A stretch of DNA of 64,000 nucleotides from Mycolicibacterium austroafricanum (GCF_000612725.1 NZ_HG964452.1:562540-626539), one strand, 5' to 3'. Positions 16,749 to 25,160 are shown, numbered from the stretch's first letter. Notes: generated by a model not told the origin, from the sequence alone. Numbers and translations are program-made.

Positions 16749-17509
16749 GCCGGCTGGGCTGCGACGCCCGCCCGGGTCCCGGCCTGCTGTTCGGCTTTGA
16801 TGGATTTCAGCATCACCGCGGTGGTGGAGAACAGCCACACCACGAGCACCAGGCCGGGGATGTAGAACGCGAACACACCGTTCCACGCCAGCGGTCCGTC
16901 GTTGAAGACCACGACCACGCAGCCGGGCAGCGACAGCGTCGCCACCCACAGGTTGAGGTAGCCGTACCAACGGGGGAACGTCGGCGGGTCGGTCTTGTCC
17001 ATGAACGCCGCGATGGCCAGGGTGATGTTCTGCACGATGATGGTGCCGACGATGCCGATGAACCACAGCCAGAACACGTCGTTGAGGGCCTGGGTGAGTT
17101 CGGCGGAGCGCTGCTCGGGGCGGTAGGCGGCCACCCCGAGGAAGAACTGCGGGAACAGCAGAGCGGGGACGAACACCGTGGCGGCCATCAGCTGGGTCAT
17201 CGACAGCATCCCCCAGCGGCCTTCCACCCGGCGGATGCGTAGCACGATCGCGGCCAGGAACGGGAGCGCGAGCACGGCGCTGAGCAGTGCGCCGGACACC
17301 CCGAACCGGATCCAGAGCTTGTGGTCGACGAAGAACGCGGCGATCTCGTCGGCCGGGGCGGCCGGGGACAGCGGCGGGAAGAGTTGGGCGACACCGGAGA
17401 AGCTGGCCCCGTACAGAAGGATCATGATGCTGCCGGACCAAGCGCCGATGCGTTGCAGTGTCAGCTCCACGGTGGGCACGCTACCGGCGACTTCAGCATG
17501 TTTTGTCAT
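16745..17509 (-). CDS. Polytopic membrane protein linked to COX III/IV-like genes
   Basis: A 254-aa hydrophobic protein with about seven spans (for example SGSIMILLYGASFSGVAQLF, WLWFIGIVGTIIVQNITLAI, FAFYIPGLVLVVWLFSTTAVML). No named family recognised. It is the first gene of a three-gene overlapping operon with the subunit III and IV-like proteins, so a role in the same respiratory or NO-handling complex is inferred. ATG 17509 chosen; GTG 17518 is an in-frame alternative. Confidence 0.7.
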   Translation of the reverse strand: MTKHAEVAGSVPTVELTLQRIGAWSGSIMILLYGASFSGVAQLFPPLSPAAPADEIAAFFVDHKLWIRFGVSGALLSAVLALPFLAAIVLRIRRVEGRWGMLSMTQLMAATVFVPALLFPQFFLGVAAYRPEQRSAELTQALNDVFWLWFIGIVGTIIVQNITLAIAAFMDKTDPPTFPRWYGYLNLWVATLSLPGCVVVVFNDGPLAWNGVFAFYIPGLVLVVWLFSTTAVMLKSIKAEQQAGTRAGVAAQPA

Positions 17510-17576
17510 TTTTGCCACAACCGGATTGCGGCGTTGTGAGCGCGCTGCGGCGGGAGGGTAAGCTCCCACCGGCAAT

Positions 17577-17649
17577 GCCCCCGTAGCTCAGGGGATAGAG
17601 CACGGCTCTCCTAAAGCCGGTGTCGCAGGTTCGAATCCTGCCGGGGGCA
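17577..17649 (+). tRNA. tRNA-Arg (anticodon CCT)
   Basis: A 73-nt cloverleaf. The acceptor stem GCCCCCG pairs with CGGGGGC, the D arm contains TAGCTCA-GGGGATAGAGCA, the anticodon stem CGGCT/AGCCG holds loop CTCCTAA with anticodon CCT, and the T arm is GCAGG-TTCGAAT-CCTGC. Discriminator base is A. The 3' CCA is not encoded. It reads AGG codons. Confidence 0.96.
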
Positions 17650-17741
17650 CTCGTGACGGTATTGCGTCGGTTGACGCGTGGCATTTCGGCTTCGGTTGGT
17701 GCCCGACAGTATTTCGGCTGATGCTTGACAGTTGCCTCGCG

Positions 17742-18194
17742 TTACTGCCCGGAGGCCACCGGCAGCAGGTCCCGCTCGGCGAAGACGCGCTTGGCGACGA
17801 AGATCGCGTTGAGCGCTTTCGGGAAGCCGCAGTACACGGCGGCATGGATGATCGCCTCGACGATTTCAGAAGTCGTCAGACCCACGTTCAGGGAAGCGTT
17901 GATGTGAACGTCGAGTTGAGGCTCGCATCCCCCCAGCGCGGTGAGCATCCCGAGGGTGACGAGCTGGCGTTGGGCAGGCGTCAATCCCGGTCTGGCATAC
18001 ACATCGCCGAAACCGTAGGCCACGATGTGGTGGGCGAGTGCGGGAGCGATGTCGGCCAGCGCTTCGACCACCCTCTGGCCACCTTCGCCGTCGACCCGGG
18101 CCAGCATCTCGGCTCCGCGTTCGTAGCGCGCCCGCTCGACCTCTTCGGTCAGCATGGTTTCTGGGGTGGATCCTGTTGCGGGGGCGTCGTTCAC
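17742..18194 (-). CDS. Carboxymuconolactone decarboxylase (CMD) family protein
   Basis: A 150-aa all-helical CMD/AhpD-fold protein: RPGLTPAQRQLVTLGMLTALGG in the centre and SEIVEAIIHAAVYCGFPKALNAIF near the end. Family members are gamma-carboxymuconolactone decarboxylases or thiol peroxidase-like proteins; only one Cys (YCGFP) lies in the usual active-site helix, so the former or a related role is more likely. GTG start with GGAGA upstream. It overlaps the stop of the MerR gene, which probably regulates it. Confidence 0.82.
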   Translation of the reverse strand: MNDAPATGSTPETMLTEEVERARYERGAEMLARVDGEGGQRVVEALADIAPALAHHIVAYGFGDVYARPGLTPAQRQLVTLGMLTALGGCEPQLDVHINASLNVGLTTSEIVEAIIHAAVYCGFPKALNAIFVAKRVFAERDLLPVASGQ

Positions 18195-18601
18195 GTCTGG
18201 TCTCCTTGTCGGCCGGTGATGAGCTGTTCGTAGTGCGCGATCTTGTCGGTGAGTGCGGCGAGGTGGCCTTGTTGGACAGCGATCGCCGCCTCGACGTGCC
18301 GTCGGTGCTCGTCGAGAAGCTGTCGCCGCTGTTCGAGCGTGGCGGCCCCGTCTGCGCGTAGCCGCGCGAACTGCTGCATCTGGGTGATGGGCATCCCTGT
18401 CTGACGCAACCGGACAAGGAACGCGAACCAGTCCAAGTCGCTGGCCGCGTATTGTCGTCGACCCGAGGTGCTGCGCTCGACGGACTCGATCAAGCCCGCA
18501 CGTTCGTAATAGCGCAACGTGTGCCGCGACAGACCCGTGCGCTGCGCCGCTTCGGCGATCGAGACGCCGTGGGACTCCAGACAATCCGGATTGCTACTCA
18601 C
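18191..18601 (-). CDS. MerR family transcriptional regulator
   Basis: A 136-aa protein: N-terminal helix-turn-helix and wing (VSIAEAAQRTGLSRHTLRYYERAGLI, then TSGRRQYAASDLDWFAFLVRLRQTGMPITQMQQFARLR) and a C-terminal coiled coil (LEQRRQLLDEHRRHVEAAI). It lacks the metal-binding cysteines of MerR/CueR, so it belongs to the organic-effector branch. GTG start at 18601 is placed immediately after a MerR-type promoter. It is co-transcribed with the CMD gene. Confidence 0.88.
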   Translation of the reverse strand: MSSNPDCLESHGVSIAEAAQRTGLSRHTLRYYERAGLIESVERSTSGRRQYAASDLDWFAFLVRLRQTGMPITQMQQFARLRADGAATLEQRRQLLDEHRRHVEAAIAVQQGHLAALTDKIAHYEQLITGRQGDQT

Positions 18602-18608
18602 GATCACC

Positions 18609-18644
18609 ACCGTAGGAGTTAGAGCGCGCTCGAAGTCAAACTCC
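18609..18644 (-). promoter_or_regulatory. MerR-type promoter with 19-bp spacer and internal dyad
   Basis: On the minus strand, -35 TTGACT (18639-18634) and -10 TACGGT (18614-18609) are separated by 19 bp, the over-long spacing that MerR regulators untwist. A 20-bp dyad (18617-18636, 16 of 20 symmetric, with perfect core GAGCGCGCTC) fills the spacer. The -10 ends 7 nt before the GTG at 18601, so the transcript is probably leaderless and autoregulated. Confidence 0.65.
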
Positions 18645-18850
18645 TGGCTGCGGTTATCGCCGACCAGGCCAAGGGCGTGAATCTCCGTGGCGGGTACATG
18701 CCGACTCCGCCCATTTCCCCCGTTCTGGGGGATGTCGGCCCCTGACGTGACCGGCAGATTTAACACCAGTGCAAGCCGGGCCAGCTTGTGAAGGACGCGT
18801 GTCCCGAACATCCGGCCCGCCAAACGTTGGTGATCCGGTCGGGGGTAGTG

Positions 18851-19099
18851 ATGCGCAAGTCGTACTACGCAATTCCGTTTCTGGCGGCCGGAGCCGTGGC
18901 CACCGCGTTGACGTCCGCCACGCTGGCCGGCGCCGCCCCGGCCCTGTCCGGACCGTTCCCCACCGAGTACCCGTGGTGCGAGCTGGACATGTTCTGCTAC
19001 GACGACGACCTCGATATCGCCCTCAACCCGCAGCGGGACAGGCGCGACGTGGAATACGGCGGCGGATCCGCCTTTGGCGGCGATGATGATGACAACTGA
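18851..19099 (+). CDS. Small acidic secreted protein
   Basis: An 82-aa protein: signal peptide to about residue 30 (AGAAPALSG), two cysteines in PWCELDMFCYDDDLDI, and an acidic Gly-rich end GGDDDDN. No family recognised. ATG 18851 is preferred over the longer reading from 18788 because it places the positively charged MRKSYY directly before the hydrophobic core. Followed 50 nt later by a haem-binding-like secreted protein. Confidence 0.62.
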   Translation: MRKSYYAIPFLAAGAVATALTSATLAGAAPALSGPFPTEYPWCELDMFCYDDDLDIALNPQRDRRDVEYGGGSAFGGDDDDN

Positions 19100-19148
19100 T
19101 CGCCGCACCGTCCCTGACATGTTGACTCGACCACGTAGAGGAGTGGGT

Positions 19149-19511
19149 ATGTCCGTTCTCGTCCGATCCGCAGGTGCAGTGATGATCGCCGGCGCGGCGT
19201 TGCTCGGCTCCAGTGCGCTCGCCGCGTCGCAGCCACCCCCGCCCCCGGCCCCGAACTGCTCGATCGCGGACCAGGCCGGCATCCTGTCCGGCGTCTCGGC
19301 CTCGCTGTCGGCCTACATGTTCACCCACCCGGAGGTGAACTGGTTCTTCACCAGCCTGCGCGGTCTGCCGCCGGACGAGCGGCGCGCCAAGGTCCAGGCC
19401 TACATGGACAGCAGTCCCCAGGTGACGGCCGAACTGCGGGGCATCCGGCAGCCGATGACGGACTTCCGCGCCCGCTGCGGGCTGCCGCCGGCCAACATGC
19501 CGGACGCCTGA
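19149..19511 (+). CDS. Haem-binding/haemophore-related secreted protein (MHB family)
   Basis: A 120-aa protein: signal peptide to about residue 27, Pro linker, NCSIADQAGILSGVSASLSAYMFTHPEVNWFFTSL, and a terminal FRARCGLPP. It is paralogous to 7555-7926: both have the Cys at the start and end of a helical domain and a shared F-T-H-P-x-V-N motif. GAGGAG lies 6 nt upstream of the ATG. It is probably exported; haem binding is inferred from family. Confidence 0.78.
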   Translation: MSVLVRSAGAVMIAGAALLGSSALAASQPPPPPAPNCSIADQAGILSGVSASLSAYMFTHPEVNWFFTSLRGLPPDERRAKVQAYMDSSPQVTAELRGIRQPMTDFRARCGLPPANMPDA

Positions 19512-19518
19512 CCGGAAT

Positions 19519-19860
19519 TCACCCCTCTGAGTCCAGGGCTGCCATGTGCGTGGCCGGGTAGCGGTCGCCGAGGATGCCCGACGCGGGCATCGCCGCCTCG
19601 ATACGTGCGACCTGACCCTCGGTCAGCTCGGCGTCGGCCGCGCCGAGTGACTCCGCCAACCGCTGCCGGGTGCGTGCACCCACCAGCGGCACGACATCGG
19701 TTCCACGGGCGGCCACCCAGGCGGTGGCGGCCTGCGCGACGGTGAGTCCGAGGTCATCGGCAACGGCGCGCAGCTCCTCCACCAAGGCGAGATTGCGATC
19801 GAGGTTGTCGCCGACGCAACGCGGGCTACCGGTTCGCGAATCATCTTTTCTCGCAGCATT
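19519..19860 (-). pseudogene. Aldo/keto reductase, C-terminal remnant
   Basis: The frame reads GDNLDRNLALVEELRAVADDLGLT..AWVAARGTDVVPLVGARTRQRLAESLGAADAEL..GDRYP, which is the last third of an aldo/keto reductase of the YghZ/Tas-like group. Upstream the match decays near 19840-19860, and no TIM-barrel catalytic Asp, Tyr, Lys or His region exists. The remaining 90-110 residues cannot fold as an enzyme. A true start codon is missing, so it is a decayed gene. Confidence 0.75.
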
Positions 19861-19985
19861 TTTCGCATAGTGCCCGCTGATCAGTCCCCGCGACTGACAC
19901 CTCTACCGCGCCCGGTGCCCGCTGGTGGTCATCGGCCCCGAGGTCGTTCGCGGTTGAGGCCACCGAGCCGGTGGCGTCCCGCGAT

Positions 19986-20672
19986 TCACGTGCCCCTGGT
20001 CTCGATGACCTTGGCCGCGACCTCGACGAGCTTGGTGTTGCTGTCCTGCGACAGCCGGCGCAGCATCTCGAACGCCGTGACGTCGTCGACGTCGTAGCGC
20101 TCCATGATGATGCCCTTGGCCTGACCGATGCGGTCCCGCGTCGACAGTGCCGACTGCAGCTGTTCGTTCTCCCGGCTGGCCATGATCGCGGCGGCCGCAT
20201 GCGCAGCGAACACGGCGCCGATCGTCTCGGCGTCGGCGTCGAACGCATTCGGTTTCAGGGCGAACAGGTTCAGCGCGCCCGCGGTCCGCGCGCTCGTGTA
20301 GAGCTTGAACGACAGACCGCTGAGCACTCCCAGTTCGGCGGCCGCGGCCGAATACAGCGGCCAGCGCTGCTCGGTGCGGAAATCGTCGGTGCGTACGATC
20401 AGGCTGTCGAGCGCGGCCTCCAGGCACGGCCCCTGCCGGTACTTCATCTGCAGTTCGTCGAGCCGGTGCGGAAGCTCCGACGTGCCCGCCACCGATTCGA
20501 AACGGCCCTGCGCACCGACGAACAGCACGCCCGCCGCGTCGACGCCGGGGATCAGATCCATGACTTCCCTGGTGACGTCGGACAGCACATCCTCGACGCG
20601 GCGAGGGGACGCCACGGTTCTGGCGAGCTCGGCCATCCGCTGGGCCAACGCGTGGCTCGACGTTTCGGTCAT
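19986..20672 (-). CDS. GAF and ANTAR domain protein
   Basis: A 228-aa protein. Residues about 30-160 form a GAF domain (DLIPGVDAAGVLFVGAQGRFESVAGTSELPHRLDELQMKYRQGPC). Residues about 165-225 form an ANTAR RNA-binding antiterminator domain (LQSALSTRDRIGQAKGIIMERYDVDDVTAFEMLRRLSQDSN). It likely senses a small ligand or redox state and prevents transcription termination at paired hairpins in target leaders. The ATG at 20672 (MTETSSHAL) is preferred over the longer reading. Confidence 0.88.
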   Translation of the reverse strand: MTETSSHALAQRMAELARTVASPRRVEDVLSDVTREVMDLIPGVDAAGVLFVGAQGRFESVAGTSELPHRLDELQMKYRQGPCLEAALDSLIVRTDDFRTEQRWPLYSAAAAELGVLSGLSFKLYTSARTAGALNLFALKPNAFDADAETIGAVFAAHAAAAIMASRENEQLQSALSTRDRIGQAKGIIMERYDVDDVTAFEMLRRLSQDSNTKLVEVAAKVIETRGT

Positions 20673-20850
20673 GGGGACAGACTTCCCATCTCGCCCGCCG
20701 CATACACGGCATCGGGGTTTGCGCTGGGAATGTGTGGGCAATGCAGGGCCGCAGACAGTGGCGGCGGTCGACCGTCGCCCCTGTCGAGGTCTCGTCGGTT
20801 CAGACTGCGTGCCGGCGAGGCCGCCCTTCCAGTCACTCCGTTAGTTGTAG

Positions 20851-20861
20851 TACGGTACCGT
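20851..20861 (+). promoter_or_regulatory. -10 box overlapping a 10-bp palindrome before the thiolase gene
   Basis: TACGGT (20851-20856) ends 6 nt before the GTG at 20863 (leaderless start). It is embedded in the self-complementary ACGGTACCGT (20852-20861), so a bound repressor would block the promoter. The double-HxlR protein encoded by the operon's last gene is a candidate. Confidence 0.5.
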
Positions 20862-20862
20862 T

Positions 20863-22080
20863 GTGAGTTCGACGGGTGTGTGGATTCTGGGCGGCTACCA
20901 GAGCGACTTCGCACGTAACTACGACCGCGAGGGACTGGACTTCGCCGGTCTGACCGCCGAGGTCGTCGAGGCGACGCTGGAAGCGTCCGGCGTCGACGCG
21001 GCCGACATCGGCGTGGTCCACGTCGCCAATGCCTTCGGCGGGCTGTTCGCCCGGCAGGGCCACCTCGGCGCCATGCCCGCCACGGTCAACGACGGGCTGT
21101 GGGGCACGCCGGCGGTGCGCCACGAAGCCGCGTGCGCGTCGGGCAGCGTCGCGGCGCTGGCGGCGATCGCCGACCTGCGCTCAGGGGCATACACCAGCGC
21201 TCTCGTGGTCGGCGTGGAGCTGGAGAAGACAGTTCCCGGCGACGAGGCCACCTCGATACTCGGGTCGGCGGCGTGGACCGGTCACGAAGGCCAGCAGGCA
21301 AAGTACATGTGGCCCTACATGTTCGAGACCGTCGCCGCGGAGTATGACCGCCGCTACGGGCTGGACGAGAGCCACCTGCACGCCATCGCATCACTGAACT
21401 TCGCCAACGCCAAGACCAACCCACGCGCTCAGACCCGCACCTGGGCCGTGCCCGAGCGGGTGAGCGCCGATGACACCCAGAACCCCGTCATCGAGGGCAG
21501 GTTGCGCCGGCTGGACTGCAGCCAGCTCACCGACGGCGGCGCCGGCGTGGTCCTGGTCAGCGACGACTGGCTGCGCGATCACCCGACCGCGCGTCCGCTG
21601 GGCCGCATCGACGGCTGGGGACACCGCACCGTCGGCCTGGGTCTGCAGCAGAAGCTGGACCACTCCGCCGGCGATCCGTACGTGTTCCCCCACGTCCGGG
21701 CGGCCGTGCTCGACGCCTTCGGCCGCGCCGAGGTCACCCTCGACGACGTCGACGGCTTCGAGGTCCACGACTGCTTCACCCCGAGTGAGTATCTGGCCAT
21801 CGACCACATCGGCCTGACGGCCCCGGGCGAGTCGTGGAAGGCGATCGAGCACGGCGAGATCGCGCTCGGCGGCACGCTCCCGATCAACCCCAGCGGCGGC
21901 CTGATCGGCGGCGGCCACCCGGTCGGCGCCTCCGGGGTCAGGATGCTGCTCGACGCGGCCCGGCAGGTCAGCGACACCGCGGGCGACTACCAGGTCGACG
22001 GCGCAAAGACGTTCGGCACCTTGAACTTCGGCGGCAGCACCGCCACCACCGTCAGCTTCGTCGTCGGAAGGACACCATGA
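20863..22080 (+). CDS. Thiolase family protein (SCP-x/acetyl-CoA acetyltransferase type)
   Basis: A 405-aa thiolase. The acyl-accepting Cys is in HEAACASGS (about residue 89). HDCFTPSEYLAI and GGHPVGASG give the C-terminal His motifs. It is of the SCP2-thiolase branch used in cleavage of branched or steroid side chains rather than the FadA branch. GTG start. The stop overlaps the ATG of a carotenoid-oxygenase gene (ATGA). The operon suggests degradation of an aryl-alkene, apocarotenoid or terpenoid substrate. Confidence 0.88.
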   Translation: MSSTGVWILGGYQSDFARNYDREGLDFAGLTAEVVEATLEASGVDAADIGVVHVANAFGGLFARQGHLGAMPATVNDGLWGTPAVRHEAACASGSVAALAAIADLRSGAYTSALVVGVELEKTVPGDEATSILGSAAWTGHEGQQAKYMWPYMFETVAAEYDRRYGLDESHLHAIASLNFANAKTNPRAQTRTWAVPERVSADDTQNPVIEGRLRRLDCSQLTDGGAGVVLVSDDWLRDHPTARPLGRIDGWGHRTVGLGLQQKLDHSAGDPYVFPHVRAAVLDAFGRAEVTLDDVDGFEVHDCFTPSEYLAIDHIGLTAPGESWKAIEHGEIALGGTLPINPSGGLIGGGHPVGASGVRMLLDAARQVSDTAGDYQVDGAKTFGTLNFGGSTATTVSFVVGRTP

Positions 22081-23690
22081 GTCTGCACAGCCACCCCGAG
22101 ATCGTCGGCAAGTTCCTCTCGACGCTGCCCGAGGATGACGACCACCCCTACCGGACCGGTCCGTGGCGGCCGCAGACCACCGAATGGGACGACGACGACC
22201 TCAAGGTCGTCGAGGGCCGGATCCCGGACGACCTCGACGGCGTGTACCTGCGCAACACCGAGAACCCGCTGCACCCGGCGCTGAAGTACTACCACCCGTT
22301 CGACGGCGACGGCATGCTGCACATCGTCGGATTCCGTGACGGGAAAGCGTTCTACCGCAACAGGTTCGTCCGGACCGACGCGTTCGCCGAAGAGAACGAA
22401 GCGGGCGGTCCGCTGTGGCCCGGCATCGCCGAGCCCCTCGAGTTGGCCCGCCGCGACTACGGGTGGGGTGCGCGCACCCTGATGAAGGACGCGTCCTCCA
22501 CCGACGTCGTGGTGCACCGTGGTGTCGCGCTGACCAGCCACTACCAGTGTGGCGATCTCTACCGCATCGACCCGCGCACCGGCGCGGCCCTCGGCAAGGA
22601 GGACTGGCACGGCACGTTCCCGTCCGACTGGGGCGTGTCCGCCCACCCGAAGATCGACGACCACACCGGTGAGCTGCTGTTCTTCAACTACAGCAAGCAG
22701 GCGCCCTACATGCGCTACGGCGTGGTCAGCCCGGCCGGCGAGGTGGTGCACAACGTCGATGTCCCGCTGCCGGGGCCGCGGCTGCCGCACGACATGGCGT
22801 TCACCGAGAACTACGTGATACTCAACGACTTTCCGCTGTTCTGGGACACCGGACTGCTCGAACACAACATTCACTTCCCGCGTTTCCACCGGGACATGCC
22901 GTCGCGGTTCGCCGTGGTCCCCCGCCGCGGCGACACCTCGCAGATCAAGTGGTTCGAGACCGCTCCCACCTACGTGCTGCACTTCCCCAACGCCTACGAG
23001 GACGGCGACGAGATCGTGCTGGACGGGTTCTTCCAGGGCGATCCCGAGCCCACCGACGGAGTCGACAACGGGATGAGCGGCAAATGGCGGCAGATCTTCC
23101 GCAGCCTGTCACTGGACGGTATGCAGACCCGGCTGCACCGGTGGCGGTTCAACCTGGTCACCGGCGAGGCCCGCGAAGAGCAGCTGTCGGACAGCATCAC
23201 CGAGTTCGGCATGATCAACCCCGCGTATTCCGGGCGCCCCTACCGCTACACGTATGCGGCCACGGGCAAGCCCGGGTGGTTCCTGTTCGACGGCCTGGTC
23301 CGGCACGACCTGCACACCGGCACCGAGCAGCGCTACGGGTTCGGGGACGGTGTCTACGGCAGCGAGACCGCGATGGCACCCCGCGTGGGCAGCGCGGCCG
23401 CTGACCACATTGGCGGCTCGGCCGCCGCCCACATTGGCGGCTCGGCCGCCGCCCACATTGGCGGCTCGGCCGCCGAAGACGACGGGTACCTCGTCACCCT
23501 GACCACCGACATGGCGGCCGACGCGTCGTACTGCCTGGTGTTCGACGCGGCGCGGGTGGGTGACGGTCCGGTATGCAAACTGCAACTGCCCGAACGGATC
23601 TCCAGCGGCACACATTCGACCTGGGCGCCGGGAGCCGATCTGCCGCAATGGCGCGAGAGCGACTCGGCGGCCGGCGCGATCGGCCTGTAA
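22077..23690 (+). CDS. Carotenoid cleavage oxygenase/RPE65 family protein
   Basis: A 537-aa seven-bladed propeller dioxygenase. The four iron-binding His are seen in VSAHPKID, LPHDMAF, VLHFPNAYEDGDEIV and SGTHSTWAPG. Such enzymes split the central double bond of carotenoids, stilbenes or isoeugenol-like molecules. Mycobacterial Rv0654 is a relative. A Gly/Ser/Ala repeat (three HIGGSAA units, residues about 444-467) is inserted before the strand DGYLVTLTTD. The start overlaps the thiolase stop; the stop TAA is followed directly by the TTG of the regulator. Confidence 0.9.
   Translation: MSLHSHPEIVGKFLSTLPEDDDHPYRTGPWRPQTTEWDDDDLKVVEGRIPDDLDGVYLRNTENPLHPALKYYHPFDGDGMLHIVGFRDGKAFYRNRFVRTDAFAEENEAGGPLWPGIAEPLELARRDYGWGARTLMKDASSTDVVVHRGVALTSHYQCGDLYRIDPRTGAALGKEDWHGTFPSDWGVSAHPKIDDHTGELLFFNYSKQAPYMRYGVVSPAGEVVHNVDVPLPGPRLPHDMAFTENYVILNDFPLFWDTGLLEHNIHFPRFHRDMPSRFAVVPRRGDTSQIKWFETAPTYVLHFPNAYEDGDEIVLDGFFQGDPEPTDGVDNGMSGKWRQIFRSLSLDGMQTRLHRWRFNLVTGEAREEQLSDSITEFGMINPAYSGRPYRYTYAATGKPGWFLFDGLVRHDLHTGTEQRYGFGDGVYGSETAMAPRVGSAAADHIGGSAAAHIGGSAAAHIGGSAAEDDGYLVTLTTDMAADASYCLVFDAARVGDGPVCKLQLPERISSGTHSTWAPGADLPQWRESDSAAGAIGL
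23406..23477 (+). repeat. Three 24-bp in-frame tandem repeats in the carotenoid oxygenase gene
   Basis: Units begin at 23406, 23430 and 23454, each starting CACATTGGCGGCTCGG; the first two are identical and the third differs only in its last bases. Each encodes HIGGSAAA. A degenerate half unit precedes the first. The 24-bp length keeps the frame. Confidence 0.95.
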
Positions 23691-24578
23691 TTGGCCGGCA
23701 CCCCCAATGCCGTCGCCCGCATGCTCAGCCTGCTCGGCGACGAGTGGACGCTGCTCATCGTGCAGCGCGCACTGCTGGGGGCCCGGCGCTACGGGGATTT
23801 TGCGGCCGCGCTGCCGGTGTCCAACACCGTGCTGTCCGGCCGGCTGCAGTCGCTGACCGCCGACGGGCTTCTGATCCGCAGTCAGTACCAGAGCAACCCG
23901 CCGCGCTCGGAGTACCTGCCGACCAGCATGGGTCGCTCCCTGTGGCCGATGCTGACGTCGATCTGGGAGTGGGAGCGCCGCTGGGTGCCCGAGCACGCCG
24001 AACCGCTGCCCCGGATGCACCACGCCACCTGCGGCAGACCGTTCCAGCCCGTGGTGACCTGCCGCGCGTGTGACGGCCCGGCGAGCGGGAAAGACGTTGC
24101 CGCACAGTGGGGCCCGAGTGGGTCGTGGGAGCGCTCCATCCCGTCGGGCACCAATCGTCGACGGTCCAGCGGCCGCCGCTCCGGTGCCGCGCTGCTGTTT
24201 CCCCAGACCATGAGCGTCGTCGGCGACCGGTGGGCGTTCGCGCTGCTGGTCGCCGCGTTCGTCGGCGTCGGCCGGTTCACCGATTTCCAGGCGCAACTGG
24301 GCGCGCCGCCCGCCACCATCGCCGACCGGTTGTCGGTGTTCACCGACGAGAACATCCTCGGCCAGAGCGGCGGCCGTTACGGGCTCACGGAGAAGGGGTT
24401 GGCCTTCTTCCCGGTGCTGGTGTGCGCGCTGGCGTGGGCGCAGCGGTGGTTCCCGTCCCCCGAGGGGCCCGCGGTGCTGCTGACCCACACCGCCTGCGAC
24501 CGACGGTTCGCCCCGGTGCTGGTGTGCGATCAGTGCGGGAACCGCCTGCGCGCAGAACAGGTACTCCCGGTTTCCTGA
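23691..24578 (+). CDS. Double HxlR-domain transcriptional regulator
   Basis: A 295-aa protein with two winged-helix HxlR modules: residues about 5-100 (MLSLLGDEWTLLIVQRALLGARRYGDFAAALPVSNTVLSGRLQSL) and about 165-260 (MSVVGDRWAFALLVAAFVGVGRFTDFQAQLGAPPATIADRLSVF). Each is followed by a Cys-rich tail (HATCGRPFQPVVTCRACDG; HTACDRRFAPVLVCDQCGN). Normal HxlR proteins are about 110 aa dimers, so this looks like a fused dimer. TTG start directly after the oxygenase stop; translation is probably coupled. It likely controls its own operon. Confidence 0.78.
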   Translation: MAGTPNAVARMLSLLGDEWTLLIVQRALLGARRYGDFAAALPVSNTVLSGRLQSLTADGLLIRSQYQSNPPRSEYLPTSMGRSLWPMLTSIWEWERRWVPEHAEPLPRMHHATCGRPFQPVVTCRACDGPASGKDVAAQWGPSGSWERSIPSGTNRRRSSGRRSGAALLFPQTMSVVGDRWAFALLVAAFVGVGRFTDFQAQLGAPPATIADRLSVFTDENILGQSGGRYGLTEKGLAFFPVLVCALAWAQRWFPSPEGPAVLLTHTACDRRFAPVLVCDQCGNRLRAEQVLPVS

Positions 24579-24606
24579 GGGCGCGAACCGGTCCACAATG
24601 GCCGCC

Positions 24607-25158
24607 ATGACAACTCTGGACAATCGGCCCAACTCCGCGCTGCTCGTCGTCGACGTGCAGACCGCCGTGGTCGAGGGCGCATACCGGCGCGACGAGGTGG
24701 TGGCCAACATCGCGGCCCTGGTCCGCCGGGCACGCGCGAAAGGCGTTGCGGTGGTGTGGGTGCAGCACAGCGACGCCGACCTCGTCCGGGGAAGCGACGG
24801 CTGGCAGATAGTGCCCGAAATGTCACCGGACGACGGCGAGCCGGTCATCGAGAAGCACTACGGCGACGCCTTCGAGGACACCGACCTGGAGCAGGTCTTG
24901 ACCGACAGCGGAGTGGGCCGACTCGTCGTGGTGGGCGCGGAGACCGACGCCTGTGTGCGGTCCACTCTCCATGGCGCCTTCACCCGCGGCTACGACGTCG
25001 CCCTTGTCGGCGACGCCCATACCGCCGGCGACAAGACGCAGTGGGGCGCCCCTCCGGTCGAGGCGGTCATCGCCCACACCAACCTGTACTGGTCGTATCA
25101 GGCCGCGCCCGGGCGCACCGCGGCGGTGGCGACCGCCGCCGAAATCGACCTCGAATAG
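24607..25158 (+). CDS. Isochorismatase-like cysteine hydrolase
   Basis: A 183-aa protein of the isochorismatase/nicotinamidase superfamily. The triad is visible: Asp in LLVVDVQ, Lys in IEKHYGDAFEDT, and Cys in GAETDACVRSTL, with the preceding cis-peptide region. Substrate unknown; such enzymes hydrolyse amides or vinyl ethers. ATG 24607 (MTTLDN) chosen; ATG 24598 is in frame and would add three residues. Confidence 0.85.
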   Translation: MTTLDNRPNSALLVVDVQTAVVEGAYRRDEVVANIAALVRRARAKGVAVVWVQHSDADLVRGSDGWQIVPEMSPDDGEPVIEKHYGDAFEDTDLEQVLTDSGVGRLVVVGAETDACVRSTLHGAFTRGYDVALVGDAHTAGDKTQWGAPPVEAVIAHTNLYWSYQAAPGRTAAVATAAEIDLE

Positions 25159-25160
25159 GT

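Noticed and set aside
17493..17684. 63-codon minus-strand frame covering the tRNA-Arg gene
   Set aside because: The product (PGRIRTCDTGFRRAVLYPLSYGG) is the familiar spurious translation of a tRNA gene.
23406..23477. Short repeats as a CRISPR array
   Set aside because: Units are contiguous with no spacers and are translated in frame within an enzyme gene.
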